The position numbers were made by a program, and so were the translations under genes. DNA of 64,000 nt from Macrotis lagotis (lineage: Eukaryota > Chordata > Mammalia > Peramelemorphia > Peramelidae), in contig NC_133666.1 in NCBI RefSeq assembly GCF_037893015.1, positions 653,098,957 through 653,162,956 of the forward strand. The letters are read 5' to 3'. How positions within the stretch are numbered: position 1 is the stretch's first letter; every line of letters begins with the position of its first letter. Under the pieces are notes generated by a model, which saw only the letters and a program-made list of their open reading frames with translations, was not told the origin of the DNA and made no database searches. Shown piece after piece: positions 22,881 to 36,060 of this stretch.

Positions 22881-24480
22881 TTATTTATTATAAATTTGAC
22901 TCAATTCTCTGAGAATGAGATCTTCATCAGAGGAAAAAACATTTTTCCCACATTTACTATTGCTAATTCCCCCACCTTCATTTATTCTATTCTTTCTCTT
23001 AACCCTATCCTTCCTCAAAAGTGTTTTGCTTCTGACTACCTCCCCTCCCATAATCTTCCTTCCCTTCTATCACAGCCCCCCACCCATCCCTTTCCCCTTC
23101 CCCTTCTACTTTCCTCTAGGGTAAAAGAGATTTCTATACCTAATTGAGTATCTATGTGTATGGATCTCTGAGCCAAATTGGAGGCTCACTCATTTCCCCT
23201 CACTTCCCCCTTCTTTTGACTCCACTACAAAAACTTACCCTATTCTTCCTCTTCCTTTCCCTTTGTCCAAAGATGTTCCTCTCTCACTCCTTATCACTTT
23301 CTTTTTAGTATGTTATTCCTTCATATTCAGCTCCCACCTGTGCCCATCTATATATGCTCCTTCTAATTACCCGAATAAATGAGAAAGTTCATGAGTTATT
23401 GATATCTTCCCATGCAGAAATATAAATAGCTCAACATCAAGTCCCTTATGATTTGTCTTTTCTGTTTACCTTTTTATGCTTCACTTGAGTGAAGATATGA
23501 GCTATATTTCTTATGGAAATTCAAAGAGTTCCTTAAGAAAGTAGCAAAGTAAAGAAGGAAGAACAGTTGCCATGGTAGCAACTGAGCTGAATGAGCACCA
23601 ACAGAGAGAAAGGAAAGGACTTTTAAAGGGAGCCTAGCATAGTGTGTAAGTTGGGCAGGGGAAAAGAACTGATTAGGGTGGTACCAGGGAGGGACCAAGG
23701 AGTAGCTAACATATGAAGTACAGCAGTGTCCACTATGCATGTCCAGAAGAGTTAATTCTTGTTCAGGATGTAGTTTTAATTAGTGGCCAGGTGTCCTGGA
23801 GAATTTATGTGCCTTCACATCCCTTCTTGATAACTTGGAGGTGCAGTGTTAGGCTTAAAGATGAGGGTTCGGGTGGCTCCCAAGTTAGCAAGATATATGA
23901 GACAGATGTCAGATATACAGCTTGGTGTCTTGTATTGTGCCTTTTTAGTTGTAGGTGCCTTATTAATACAAGGCCAATACATAAGGGAAAGGTTTATAAC
24001 AATATAGAAAGAAGAGGATTACACTATTTGTCTGGAATGTAGTATTCGTCTCTATTACAGAAAGGGAAAACATTACAGTATTTCTCTCTACCCACTGTTC
24101 CCCTGCTACATTTGTTGGCTTCAGGTGTAAGACTATTATTCTATTCACTCTCTCTTTTCACCCTATTCTTCCTCAAGAGTGTTTTGTTTCTGACTACCTC
24201 CTCCCATAATCTGGCATCCCTTCTATCACAACCACCTCCCCCTCCCATCCCCTTCCCCTCCTACTTTCCTCTAGGGTAAGATAGATTTCTATACCCAATT
24301 GAGTATCTATGTGTATGGATCTCTGAGCCAATTTTTTTAAATTTTATTTTATTTATTTAAGGCAATGGGTTAAATGATTTGCCCAAGTTCACACAGCTAG
24401 GCAATTATTAAGTGTCTGAGGCTGTCCCCCCCCCACTCTCTAAGCCAATTTCAATGAGATTGTTAGATTGTCCATAAATG
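22880..24480 (-). repeat. L1/HAL1 linker or 3'-region copies, antisense
   Basis: Pyrimidine-rich text (ttctcttaaccctatccttcc, ctctagggtaaaagagattt, atctatatatgctccttcta) repeats the pattern at 600-1,080. A second partial copy occupies 24,130-24,470; the piece at 23,480-24,110 between them is unassigned. Confidence 0.6.
24335..24437 (-). mobile_element. SINE, head deleted
   Basis: A reverse SINE from aaggcaatgggttaaatg to gtgtctgaggctgtcccccc with its middle lost. Direct repeats ctctgagccaattt / ctctaagccaattt flank it. Confidence 0.8.
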
Positions 24481-25135
24481 GTTCCAGGTCACAGTTTCAA
24501 GGCAAGAAGAAGTATTAGTCCACCAGAACTTGTGGCCAGGGAAACAGGACCCAAGTTACAGTACCAGGGTAGAGAAGAGTGCTTGTGGTTATCCAAAGAC
24601 CAGAGCACAGACCAGGAGAACAGTGACTGTACCTTTCCATAAATCATGCCACCTTGGAAGAACTGAAAACTTTCTAATTTCTAGAACTAATCCTGAAAAC
24701 AGTAGCACAAACAACAATGACAACAAAAACAACAAAAAACCAGCTTAAGATAGTTTTCCCTTCACCCTAGGAACAAAATCTATTTTTAACAAAGCTAAAA
24801 GTCAAGATTAGGCCAAAAAAGTGAGCAAAAAATAACAAAAAAGATCCTGAGTGTCAAAAGTTACAATAGTGTCAGGAAAGATTAAAACACAAACTCAGAA
24901 GACAGGAAAGTCAAAACAGCCTCATGTAAAACCTAAAACTAAAAATGTCAATTAGTCTCAGATCAAAAAAAAAAAAATCCCAGAAAGGATTTTTTTTTAA
25001 ATGAAACAAAAAAAAGATGGAAGAAAAATTGTGAAAAGAAATGAAAGTAATGCAAGGTAATCATGAAAAAAGAATCAAGAGCTTAGTAAAGGAAGTACAA
25101 AAATCCTGAAGAAGTCAAATGTAAGAGACACACAA

Positions 25136-25305
25136 GGGGCAGCTAGGTGGTGCAGTGGATAGAGCACCGGCCTGGGAGTCAGGGGTACCTGAGTTCAAAT
25201 TAGGCCTCAGACACATAATAATTACCTAGCAGTGTGGCCTTGGGCAAGCTACTTAACCCCATTGCCTTGCAAAAACTAAAAAACTAAAAACTAAAAAATA
25301 AAAAA
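25136..25305 (+). mobile_element. A-tailed tRNA-type SINE
   Basis: Complete: ggggcagctaggtggtgcag to ccttgcaaaaactaaaaaac with a repeating ctaaaa tail. agagacac-type duplications lie at both ends. Confidence 0.93.
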
Positions 25306-26480
25306 AGAGACACAAATATCTACTGAGGAAAAGAACTCCTTAAAAAGAAGAACTGACTAAATAGAAAAAGAAGTACAAAAGTTCACTGAAGAAAATAATT
25401 CCTTAAAAAGTATTATTGGGCACATGGAAACTAAAGACTTAATGAGACATTATGAATTAATCATACAAAATCAAAAGAATGAAAAATAAAACAAAATGTG
25501 AAATATCTCACTGGGAAAAACAAGAGATATGGAAAGTATATTGAGGAGAAAGAATTTAAGAAATGTTGGACTACCTGAAATCCATGATTTAAAAAAAAAG
25601 AACGTAGACATAATATTTCAAGAAAGCATCAAGGAGAAACTACTCTGATATCTTACACTCAGAGGGTAAAATAGAAATTGAAAGAATTCATCAATCATCT
25701 CCTGAAAGAGATTTCAAAATAAAAATTCCCAACAATATTATAGCCAAATTCCAAAGTCCCCAGGTCCAAGTAGCTAAAAAGATATAATTAAAATATCATG
25801 GAGCCACAAGATTTAGCAACTTCTATATTAAAGGATTGGAGAGCTTGGAATATAATATTCCAGAAGGTAAAGGAACTAAGATTTCAACCAAAACTAACCT
25901 CATCAGAAAAACTGAGCATAATCCCTCAGGAGGAAATTGAAATTTAATGAAATATGAGATTTCCAAGAATTGCTGATGAAGAGATCAGACCTAAATAGAA
26001 ATTTTAATGTTCAAATAGAAAAGTCAAGTATAAAAATATAAATAAGAGAAATCAAAAGTGAGTCAATAAGGTTAAATTATTTATATTCCTATTTGAGAAG
26101 ATGATACTTGTAATCCATAAGAACTTTATTATTATTATGAATATTATTATTATTAAAGAGTTAGAAAGAGTATTCATAGTCAGAGGGCATAGGTGTGAGT
26201 TTAACATGATGGGATGATATCTAAAAAATTCAAATTAAGGGGTGAGAAAGAGGGATGATTACAATGAGATATGCAAAAAAGTAAAATTAAGGGGTAAGAA
26301 ACAGGGTTGCACTGGGAGAAGGGGAAGAGAGAAAAAGAATAGGATAAATTATCTCTCATAAAAGAGCTTTTACAGTGGATAAGAATGCAGAGGTAGGTGA
26401 CAAATAACAATTCATTGCAATTAGTTCAAAGAGGGAATAACATACACTCAGTTGGGTATAGAAATCTATCTTACCATACA

Positions 26481-26483
<3 letters not shown>

Positions 26484-26522
<39 letters not shown>
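26484..26522. repeat. (TAG)n microsatellite
   Basis: About 13 units of agt/tag in tandem. Confidence 0.96.
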
Positions 26523-28088
26523 GAAAAGAGGGTAAAAGAAGGGTAGAGATTTGACAGAAGAGAAAGCTGATTGAGGGAGACAGGGGTCAGAAACAATATA
26601 CTTGAAAAAGGACAGGGTGAAAAGATATATATGGGGGAAATCATGTAGAGAGAAATACACAATTAATAATCATAACTATGAGAAAATTCTATAGCAAGTT
26701 TCTCTGATAAAGACCTCATTTCTCAAATTATAAAAAACAGTAAAATATATAAGAATATAAGTCATTTTCCAAGTAGATAAATGGTCAAAGCATAGAAACA
26801 GACAGTATTCAAATGAAGAAACCAAAGCTTTCTATAGTAATTTGAAAAAATGCTCTGAGTCACTACTGATTAGAGAAATGCAATTAAAATAACACTTAAG
26901 TACCACCTCATACCCATCAGATTGGCTAAAATGACAGAAAAGGAAAATGATAAATGTTGGAGGGGATGTGGGAAAACTGGGACACTAAAAAAAGCATGGT
27001 TGGTGGAATTGTGAAATGATCCAAACATTCTAGAGAATAATTTAGAACTATGCCAAAAGAGCTATAAAATAGTACATACTGTATGACCAAGCCATACCAC
27101 TACTGGGTCTGTACCCAAAAAGATCAGAAAAGAAGGAAAAGAACCCATATGTACAAAATATTCACAGCAGATCTTTTCTGTGGTAGTAAAGAATTGGAAA
27201 CTGAGGGGATGTCCACTAATTATGAAACGATTGAACAAATTGTCATATATGATTGTAATGAAATGCTATTGGGCTATAAGCAAGATGCTTTCAGAAAAAC
27301 CTGGGAAGATCAGTACGAACTGATACAAAGTGAAATGAGCACAACTAGGAGACAATATAGTAACATTAATAGGGTAAGGATGATCAACTGTAAATGACTT
27401 AGCTATTCTCAGCAATATGATTCATGACAATTCCAAAAAACTTATGATTAAAAATGTTATTCACTTCAAAAAAGAGAAGTGATGGAGGCTAAATTTAGAT
27501 TACAGCACACTTTTAAAAACATTTTATTGTTCTTGGGAGTTTTTTTGGTCTGTGTTTTCTTTCCTAACATGACTAATATGGAAATATAGTTTGCATGACT
27601 GCACATGTATAACCTTTATCAAATTATTTGACTTGTAAAGAAGAGGTGAGGAGAAGGATGGAGAGAGAATCTGGAATTCAAACTTTTTAAAATTAATATT
27701 GTTTTTATGTTTGATTAGAAAAATTAAAAATAAAATCTCACAAAAAAAGAAAACCTGATTGGCAATACAAAAACAGAAATGAATTACATTATGTAAGAAG
27801 AAGAAAAGTAAAAAGAAATAACATTAAAAGAAAATACAATTTTCATACCAGTAAAACATATTGATCTTAAAGATCGAACAAATAGAAACAACATAAGAAT
27901 TAAAGGTTTTCCTGAAGAATACAAATAAAAAACCCTGAAGACTATAAGATTTATGAAATAATACAAGAAAAACTACTCAGAATTTCTGAAAATAGAAAAC
28001 AAAGTACAACTTGAAAGACTCCACAGGTTGCCTAAATAAGTCTTTTGCAGCAAACTCTCAGATGCTTAGTGGTTAAATTGAACATTTT

Positions 28089-28248
28089 TTTTAGTTTTTT
28101 TTTTAGGTTTTTGCAAGGCAAACGGGGTTAAGTGGCTTGCCCAAGGCCACACAGCAAGGTAATTATTAAGTGTCTGAGACCGGATTTGAACCCAGGTACT
28201 CCTGACTCCAGGGCCGGTGCTTTATCCACTATGCCACCTAGCTGCCCC
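28089..28248 (-). mobile_element. A-tailed tRNA-type SINE
   Basis: A complete reverse copy with the perfect duplication taaattgaacatttt (28,074-28,088 and 28,249-28,263). Confidence 0.95.
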
Positions 28249-28429
28249 TAAATTGAACATTTTCAATAACAAACAACAAATTATACTAATGACCAGGAGA
28301 AAGACCATCAAATATAAAGGAAAGGAAAATTGAATAATGGATAATGGATAAGGCTAGTTTGCAGCTGCCAGAAACTACAAAATAGAATAGAACAATGTAT
28401 TCCAAAGAGCAAAAATGATTATAATACTG

Positions 28430-28640
28430 GACCTAGTGTCAGAAAGATCTGCATTTCAATCTGCCTCTAGACACTTAGTAGTTTTGTGTCTTTGGTCAAG
28501 TCACTTAATCACTATCTGACTCAGTTTCCTCAACTGTAAAACGGAGTGATAATAGCATCTACCTCACAGGGTTGTTGTGAGAATCAAATCAGATAGTTGA
28601 AAAGCCTTTTGCAAACCTTTAAACATTATATATGTATTAA
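28430..28640 (+). repeat. MIR-type SINE
   Basis: gactcagtttcctcaactg, acctcacagggttgttgtga and gcaaacctttaaacattata are the classic MIR core and tail. Confidence 0.8.
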
Positions 28641-30600
28641 CTATTATTAGCAAAGGAGCACAAGATGAAACACAAAGTGACACACATAATGCAAACATAA
28701 GTAATCATCAATTAAAAAGAGAGAAATTCAATTTTTTAAAGGCATTTCAAACACTCTTAGCAAAAACAAACAAAACACAAAACACTAGATGTAAACTGGT
28801 TAGTCTCTTGGCAAACACCCAAGACAAGAGAAATATAGGCAAGGTAAACACACAGCTACATACATAGGAAAGCACAAATAATGAATGAGCCCAACTCCAG
28901 AGACTATTAAAAGGGAAAAAAAAGGTTAGAAAGAGAAAGACAGGGGGTTAAAAAAAATCAACAATCTTTATAAAATTACACAAGGAAATAAAGATGAAAA
29001 TGAAACTTAAACTGATGGTGGTGAAACGGATTTGAAACAGCATGGACTAAACTACACAGCCCCAATCCAGTGAAACAATATTATCAGAGGGACTAAATTG
29101 GAGAGTTGGAAGGTACCTAAGAATGGGCAGAAGATGTAGAAGATATCAAGAAACATGTAATTTATTCTAATCAAGTCAAGGGTAAACAAAAGGAAAATAA
29201 CTCCTAAAGTGTCTTGGGAAGAATATAGGATATGGAAGGACGGATAATGTGGCAAAACAGGATATATATATATATATAACTCTCAATTCAGTGATAGGAA
29301 GGAGATCCCGCTGAAAGAAAAATATATTTTGTGCTAAAATTCGGAGGACCATAAAAATAGGCATAATGTATAAGGAGTTGCTATTCAGAGAAAAATGTTA
29401 CCTTGGAGAGAGCTTTTGCTTTCCTGCCTCAGGAGAAGGGGAATCAGAGATTCTAGGAGTAACTAGCACCCAAAATGATAAGAAGACATGGACACAGAGA
29501 AAAAATTCCATGGCAAATAAGAAAGAAAATTATCATGATGATAGCAGGGGGGAAAATGGATTGCATTATCAGGGGCACAGGAAAATTTCTACCATGGGAC
29601 AATACTTCTATCCACTTTGTTTCCTCCAGGGGTTGCTACAAAAAAGTGAGGGATTGGCATGGAAATTCTTTGGGAAAAGGAACTCAGAAGAGGTATTTTA
29701 GAAACTTTAATTCCAACAGGAACACAGATACTAATGGAAGAATAAGAAAGTACAATGACCATGAATCAAAGAAAAAAAAGGTTTTAATAGAAAGAAAAGA
29801 GAATTATTGAAGAGAAAGTAAAGAAATCCTTTTTGGGAAAAAAGGTGAAGAAAACAACAACGACAAAATCCTACTAACAAAATAAGTTGAAGGGGAGGAT
29901 AAGAAATGGGGATTTTAATTAACTACTTAACTGAAAAAAAATGAAGAAAACTAATTAAATATTTAGATAAATGGAAGAAAGGGGAATTAAAACTAGGGAA
30001 ACTGGGAAAAAGTAGTGAAAGAGGTGAAAAAGGAAGGTGAAGATGAAGGGTGGGGAAAAGCCTGTAGAAATAAGAGCTGGATTTAAGTAGATTAAGCAAA
30101 AATAACTGGAGATAGAGTAATATCTTTAAAGCTAAAAAAATCTTAATTTATATAATATTAAAGACAAATATAAAAAGTAGACCTAACTCATTACTTTAAA
30201 TATGAATGGATTAGGCAATCCAATAAACCAAGAAAGTGACAGATAAAAATACCAAAATCCCACTATGTTTTACTATAGAATAAAAAATGAGGATCTGATT
30301 CAAAATCTACTACGTGTCAAATGAATTTTAAAAAAAAAGTAAGTTACAATCATGCTACCAGTCAAAACAAAACAAAAAACCTCACTATATAAACAAGGAA
30401 ACCACATTATATTTAAATGGAATATAAACAACAAATTAATATCAATATTAAAACAATAATAGTAGATTTTAATGTTCCTCTCTCAATTTTGAACAAATTT
30501 AAAAGAAATATAAACAAAAGGGAAAATATAGAGTTGAACAAATTGCTGGATAAATTGGAGCTAAAAGACTTATGAAATCTTTCAAATGGGACTACAAAAG

Positions 30601-30672
30601 AATATATATATATATATATATTTATATATGTATATATGGTGTATATATATCATTATATATATGCATATATAT
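30601..30672. repeat. (AT)n-rich tract
   Basis: Alternating AT/TATG microsatellite within LINE-derived DNA. Confidence 0.9.
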
Positions 30673-31686
30673 CTGAGCACCACACAGAGAACTTTTACAA
30701 AAATTGATCAGAGATGACTCAAATAAGCTTTTTGAAAAAGATTTTATAAAGATGAACTGTGAATATTATAATGGAGGGGAGGATGTTAAAAGGACTTGCT
30801 CTTTCAGAATGTCACATGAAGTCCTATAAGTAGTCAATTGAGACAGAAGACCCATAAATAGTTTTGTTACATATTAAAGATGCTATAAAGAAAAAAGAGG
30901 AGGGAGAAAGAATACATCATATGGAAATGGGAGGGAAACATAAAGAATTTATTAGCATGCATAATGTGTTGTACAAAAGAAAACTATATGCAAACATGGA
31001 AATTGAGTAAGCTGGTAAACTTGATCTTGACTTTCATCTAAACTGGTCAAAACAAGGCAGAACACAAGCACACAGATGACACAAAGCTTGATGAAAGAAT
31101 GAATTCAATTCAATAAGGACACAGATAGGGACAGGAAGTGGATTCAGGGAGGGATTAGTAATAAGCTGAACAGACCTTTAATGTAAAAAGGGAATAGTGA
31201 AGAATAGGTTAAAGGAAAAAAGAAAAATAGGTAACAGAAATTAATGAGAAGTGAATATAGAGAAGGAAAAGTTTAAGTGATGAAAGGAAATAATCATGAT
31301 GATGAGGAATGTGATTGGAATGAACTCATAAAACAGAATATGTTAGTAGGATGGCTTGAAAAGTAAAATCTAATAATATATTGTTTACAAGGAACACACT
31401 TGAAACATAAAGACTCATGCAGAGTTAAAGAAAATAATTGGAGCAAAAGCAATTATGCCTCAACTGAAAACAAAAAAGCAGGGGTAGTAATTATGCTTTT
31501 AGAAAGGCAAAAGCAAAAATAGACTAAATTAAAATAGATAAAGAAGAAAACTGCATTTTGCTGAAAGGAAACATACAATGAATTCATTCCAATATGTAAC
31601 ATATATGTACCAAAAAGTTTCTAAATACTTAAAGGAAAAAAAGAATTGATTTACAAGGGAAAATACTACACAATAAAACTATAATC

Positions 31687-31701
31687 CGGGGGGGGGGGGG
31701 C
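31687..31701. repeat. Poly-G run
   Basis: A G homopolymer of more than ten bases preceded by cc, unusual in this A-rich stretch. Confidence 0.85.
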
Positions 31702-32157
31702 TCAAATTTTTCTTATAAGCCCAAGGAAAAAGTAATCAAAAAATTAATAAGAAGTTAAAAACCAAATAGAATTTTTGAAAATTTAGATATGATAGACCTT
31801 TGGTACTCACTGAAGAGAGATAGGAGTATACATATTTCTAAACAGTACATAGTATCTTTACAAAAACTGATCATGTCTTAGAACATAAAAACCCTACAAA
31901 CACAGAACAAAAATAACATATATATCCATTACTGACTACAATAGAGTAAGATTATATTAAAGGGACATTGAAAAAAGTATTAAAAATCAATTGTAACTGA
32001 ATAACTTAATCCTAGAGAACTGGTGAGTCAAAATAAAAAAATCACAAAAAGCTAATTCCATTAAATGTAATGTCAGCAATGATACAACATAGCAAGTTTA
32101 GAGATGTTTCAAAGCAGGTCTTAAAGGAAAAGCTACATCTCTAAACACTTAAAAAAG

Positions 32158-32194
<37 letters not shown>
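32158..32194. repeat. (GA)n microsatellite
   Basis: About 17 tandem GA units. Confidence 0.95.
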
Positions 32195-32197
<3 letters not shown>

Positions 32198-32413
32198 CAG
32201 AGAAAATTTGGAATACACTTAAAATTCTAGAAAACCAATAATTAAAATAACAATTAAACATATAATTAGAAATCCTGAAAAATCAAATAAGAGATGGACA
32301 AAATTAATAACAAAAATTTAATTAATAAACTGAAGAGCAATTTTAAAAAGATAAATCCTTTGCTAATTTGATTAAAAAGTGAAAAAACCAAATTATTACT
32401 TCAAAAAAATTAA

Positions 32414-32567
32414 GGGGCAGCTAGGTGATGTAGTGGATAGAGCACTGTCCCTGGAGTCCAGAGTATCTGAGTTCAAATCCGACCTCAGACACTTAATAAT
32501 TACCCAGCTGTGTGGCCTTTGGCAAGCCACTTAACCCCATTTGCCTTGCAAAAACCTAAAAAAAAAA
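32414..32567 (+). mobile_element. A-tailed tRNA-type SINE
   Basis: ggggcagctaggtgatgtag to ttgccttgcaaaaacctaaa plus an A tail. Confidence 0.93.
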
Positions 32568-32589
32568 GGAATAAAAAGAGAGAAGGAAA

Positions 32590-32940
32590 GGTCCTTTATG
32601 AACAAAATATTTAGTGCACATTTTTTTTTTGGTGGCAAAAAGCTAAAAACTAAAGGTATGCCTTTCTGTGGAGGAATTAGCTGAATAAGTTATGATATAT
32701 CAATGTGCTGGAATACCATTGAGCAGTAAGAAATGAGAAAAATAGAAGATTTTAAAGAGCTATGTGAGCAGATTCAGAGGGACAATTAACGCTGTAACAT
32801 CAATTTATAAAAAAACATTACTTTGGAAGACTTTTATAAACTGATGAAGAATGAAATGAGCAAGACACAGGAAAATATTTTATATAACAGTAACAACATT
32901 GTAAAGGCAAATGACTTTGAAAGCTGGAAGAACTATGATA
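32590..32940 (+). repeat. L1-type ORF2 3' fragment
   Basis: Decayed text with aaactgatgaagaatgaaat and gagcaagacacaggaaaat matches the L1 ORF2 C-terminus pattern (LHELMLSEMS-like). Confidence 0.55.
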
Positions 32941-33551
32941 GATATCATCATCAGTAGTAACTCAATAAATATTTATTATGTACCTTCTAAATAGCAGACA
33001 CAGTGCCAATCACTAGGGATACAAAAAGAGGTCAAAGTCAGTCCCTGCATTCAAGGAGATTATAATCTTACAGACAGCAAGCAAACAAATGTGTATAAAC
33101 AAGCTACATAGAGGATAAAAAGAAAATAATTAAGAGAGTGAAGGTACTAAGGAGAGAAGAAGTCACACTAGAAAGAACTGTTGCAAAAGTTAAATTGACA
33201 TGCTTTGGATATGGCAGGGTGAGAGATGACGAGTTCAGGAAGACTGGGTGTGTTGCCCTCTTGAGTAGTGGAATAGCTGCAGTACACAACCTGCTTGGGT
33301 TTGCCCTGAACCAGAATAAAATGTAATTGGAAACATTTAACAAAGTGAATTTAAAAAACAATAAAACATAACTATTTATATGTGGCTTTCTAGTTCAATA
33401 AAAGATTCTATTTGAATCTGATACCACTGCTCTACAATAAGAGGGAAGCTTGAGGGTGGGGAAGGTTTGGATGGAGGGAAAATCATGAGTTCTGTTTTGG
33501 ACATGTTGAATATAATATGTCTATTGGACATTGTTTAAGATGTCTGACATG

Positions 33552-33700
33552 GGGGCAGCTAGGTGGCGCAGTGGATAGAGCACGGCCCTGTAGTCAGGAG
33601 GAACTGAGTTCAAATTTGACCTCAGACACTTAATTACCTAGCTGTGTGGTCTTGGGAAAGTCACTTAACCCCACTGCCTTGTAAAAACTTAAAAAAAAAA
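33552..33700 (+). mobile_element. A-tailed tRNA-type SINE
   Basis: Complete copy; perfect duplication gatgtctgacatg at 33,539-33,551 and 33,701-33,713. Confidence 0.95.
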
Positions 33701-33953
33701 GATGTCTGACATGCAGCTGTATATTCAAGATAGGTCAGTTTAGAAGGTGTGGTCTAGATGAGAATCCATCAAAGGAGATTGAAAAGTTCAGATTTTTAGG
33801 AAGCGATTGAGAGAGTAGGGTCCTAAAAGTCTAGAGAAAAGAGAGCATCAAGAAAGAGAAAATGATTAACAATGTCAAAAGCTACAGAGAGGTCAAGGAG
33901 AATAAGGATTGAGAAAAGGCCATTGGATTTGGCAATTAAAAGATCACTGGGTG

Positions 33954-34322
33954 GGGGGCAGCTGGGTGGCACAGTGAATAGAGATCATCCCTGCAGTCAA
34001 GAGGACCTGAGTTCAAATTTGACCTCAGATACTTAATAATTGCTAAAGGTGCTAAAACAACATTTCAAAAAGAATATATGCTATGACTAAGAATACAGGG
34101 CTGGTTTTCATATTAGGAAAACTATAAGCTTAATTAACTATATTAAAAATCAATAAAAATTAGTAGATTCACAAAAATTTTATGGCAAACACAACATCCA
34201 TTTCTGTAAATTCACTAGAAACTATTAGAATAAAAAGATCTTTCCTGAATTAATAATTGCCTAGCTGTGTGACCTTAAGCAAGTCACTTAACCCCATTGC
34301 CTTAAATAAATAAAAAAATTTT
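33954..34322 (+). mobile_element. SINE split by a 217-bp L1-like segment
   Basis: The left half ends ttaataattgc (34,033-34,043) and the right half resumes with ctagctgtgtgacc at 34,261. The insert 34,044-34,260 ends with a second ttaataattgc. It has no A tail and reads like internal L1 ORF2. Confidence 0.8.
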
Positions 34323-35369
34323 AAAAAGATTATTAGTAACTTTGAAGAAAGCTGTTTTGGTAGAATGGTGAATCACAAGTAGGATTGTAAGGGATTAAGA
34401 AGAGAAAAGGAGAAAAATTGGAGGCTCTTATTATAGATGGCCTTCTCTAGGAGTTTAACTACAAAGGGCAGAAGAGAAATCGTATGATAATTAGCAGAAA
34501 TGGAAGAATCCAGTGAGGGTTTTTTCCCAGAAAGGGGGAAATAGAGGCATATTTGTATGCAGTAGGGAATGAAGAAATAAATGATTTAGTTGAGGTAACA
34601 GAGGGGGCAATCTATTTGGAGACAGGATGGAATGATATCTACTGAGCAAGTATAGGGCTAAGTCTTGGTTCATATAGAACAAGGGTAAAGGAGAACTTGA
34701 CTTGAAGACATTTGAGTGATAGAAAATAAGAGAAAAGAAGAGAGAGTTGTCAGCAAATAATCTCAATTTTTTTCTATAAAACATGAGATGAGGTTCTTAG
34801 CCAAGAGGGTGAGAGGAAGGAAACGTTGGAGGAGTGATGAAAAGGATTGAGAGAGCTGCTGTGGAGAAAGGGATAGTGAGTTGGTAAGGAAGGTATAGTA
34901 GAATTATCTTGGACCAGTGAGAGTCCCGTAGAGGTTATATAATTTTGTCATGGACAAAGTCAGAATGGTGGTTGTGATTTTCTTCACCTTCATTAAACAA
35001 CAAATGTGTAGGAATAAAGGTGGAAAATGGTGGCTAATGAGAGTAATTCAAGTCTGGGGCTTGGTAGGACACAATTAATAAAATGATAAGGGGGCTAAGG
35101 GCTCAATAGAAGAGGACAAGGTAGAGTTGAACTGATTCAACAAAGGCAGAAGATGAGGAAAGGAAGACATAGTGGATAGGACACAATTAAGGAAGTCAAG
35201 TGTGTAGACATGTGTGGACAAAGAACAGTAGTTGATTAGAAAAGGCAGAGGGAGAGATGAGAAGGCAGTAGATTATGATCAGATAAAGAGACTCTTGAAA
35301 CATGGTGACTTACATTTTTGGATGCTGGAAGATCAAGGGTGGGACTATCTCTGAGTGTTGAAAGTCCCT

Positions 35370-35524
35370 GGGGCAGCTAAGTGGTGCAGTGGATAAAGCA
35401 CCAGCCCTGGAGTCAGGAGTGCCTGGGTTCAAATCTGGTCTCAGACACTTAATAATTACCTAGCTGTGTGGCCTTGGGCAAGCCGCTTAACTCCATCTGC
35501 CTTGCAAAAACCTAACAAAAAAAA
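35370..35524 (+). mobile_element. A-tailed tRNA-type SINE
   Basis: ggggcagctaagtggtgcag to ccttgcaaaaacctaacaaa; near-identical aagtccc-type duplications at the ends. Confidence 0.93.
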
Positions 35525-36060
35525 GCAAGTCCCCTAGTGTGAGGGCAGAAATTGTAGAAGAGAGAAAATGTTGAGCCATGTACCAAACCTATTTCAAAAA
35601 GAAGGGGATAATGCCTGTAGACAACAGCTACCAGGATTTTGATTGGGTGGTAGAGAGGAACAATATGAATCTTAAAGGAGGAGAGGTAACTGAGTGATGG
35701 AGGTAAGGAGAAAGCCTAGAAGTGGCAATAGAGAGCAAGGAATATTCCAACTCCCTTGATCAGAGATCCAAGCAGAATAAATGAAGCTGCTGCCACTACT
35801 GTTAAGGGTGGGCAGGGAGTCTATGTCACCAAGGAGAAGTCAGGTTATGGTTAACAGACAGAAGATGGAAGAAGTGGGGAAAGAAAAGAAATTAGGATAA
35901 AAAAGTTAATTGCTTAAGGAAGAGGATCCTCACTTATGGAAGAGGAAGATGATATTTGGTTGGAACTTTGGAATGGGAGGGATGGGTATAAGAAACTGGG
36001 TGGTAGGGGTGGGGTACGATGAGAGGTTTGGATGATGACTCAAGAGTTCAGAATTACTAA

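Larger units (their letters stand above)
24790..27740 (+). repeat. L1 copy with ORF1, linker and 3' end; most of ORF2 missing
   Basis: Decayed ORF1 (about 24,990-25,960), a linker-like region (25,960-26,660), then the ORF2 C-terminus (KPYHYWVCTQKDQK, SEMSTTRRQYS) and 3'UTR to about 27,740. A SINE at 25,136-25,305 and a (TAG)n array at 26,484-26,522 interrupt it. The endonuclease and reverse transcriptase are absent. Confidence 0.7.
27750..32413 (+). repeat. Old LINE-derived A-rich region (L1 ORF1 and ORF2 pieces)
   Basis: Pieces recognised: an ORF1-like RRM (RTNRNNIRIKGFPEE) near 27,870; ORF2 endonuclease-like text at 30,180-30,720 and 31,330-32,160 (GVVIMLLERQK-like, NICTKKFLNT-like). The rest is A-rich and too decayed to place. 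A SINE (28,089-28,248), a MIR (28,430-28,640), (AT)n, poly-G and (GA)n tracts are embedded. The open frame at 29,475-29,810 was not recognised. Confidence 0.5.
32955..36060 (-). repeat. L2 LINE, antisense, interrupted by three SINEs
   Basis: Minus-strand translation in pieces resembles L2 reverse transcriptase and 3' region; plus-strand landmarks are ggttttggacatgttgaat, aatgtcaaaagctacagagag, aagaaagctgttttggtag and ctacaaagggcagaagag. It corresponds block by block to 41,440-43,620. SINEs lie at 33,552, 33,954 and 35,370. Coding potential is gone. Confidence 0.72.

Noticed and set aside
26484-26522. Possible CRISPR-like or satellite array
   Set aside because: It is a simple (TAG)n microsatellite; no spacer structure occurs anywhere in the window.
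29366-29810. Two overlapping 111-codon frames in A-rich DNA
   Set aside because: The Lys/Asn-rich composition and surrounding LINE remnants suggest decayed LINE sequence; no domain was recognised.
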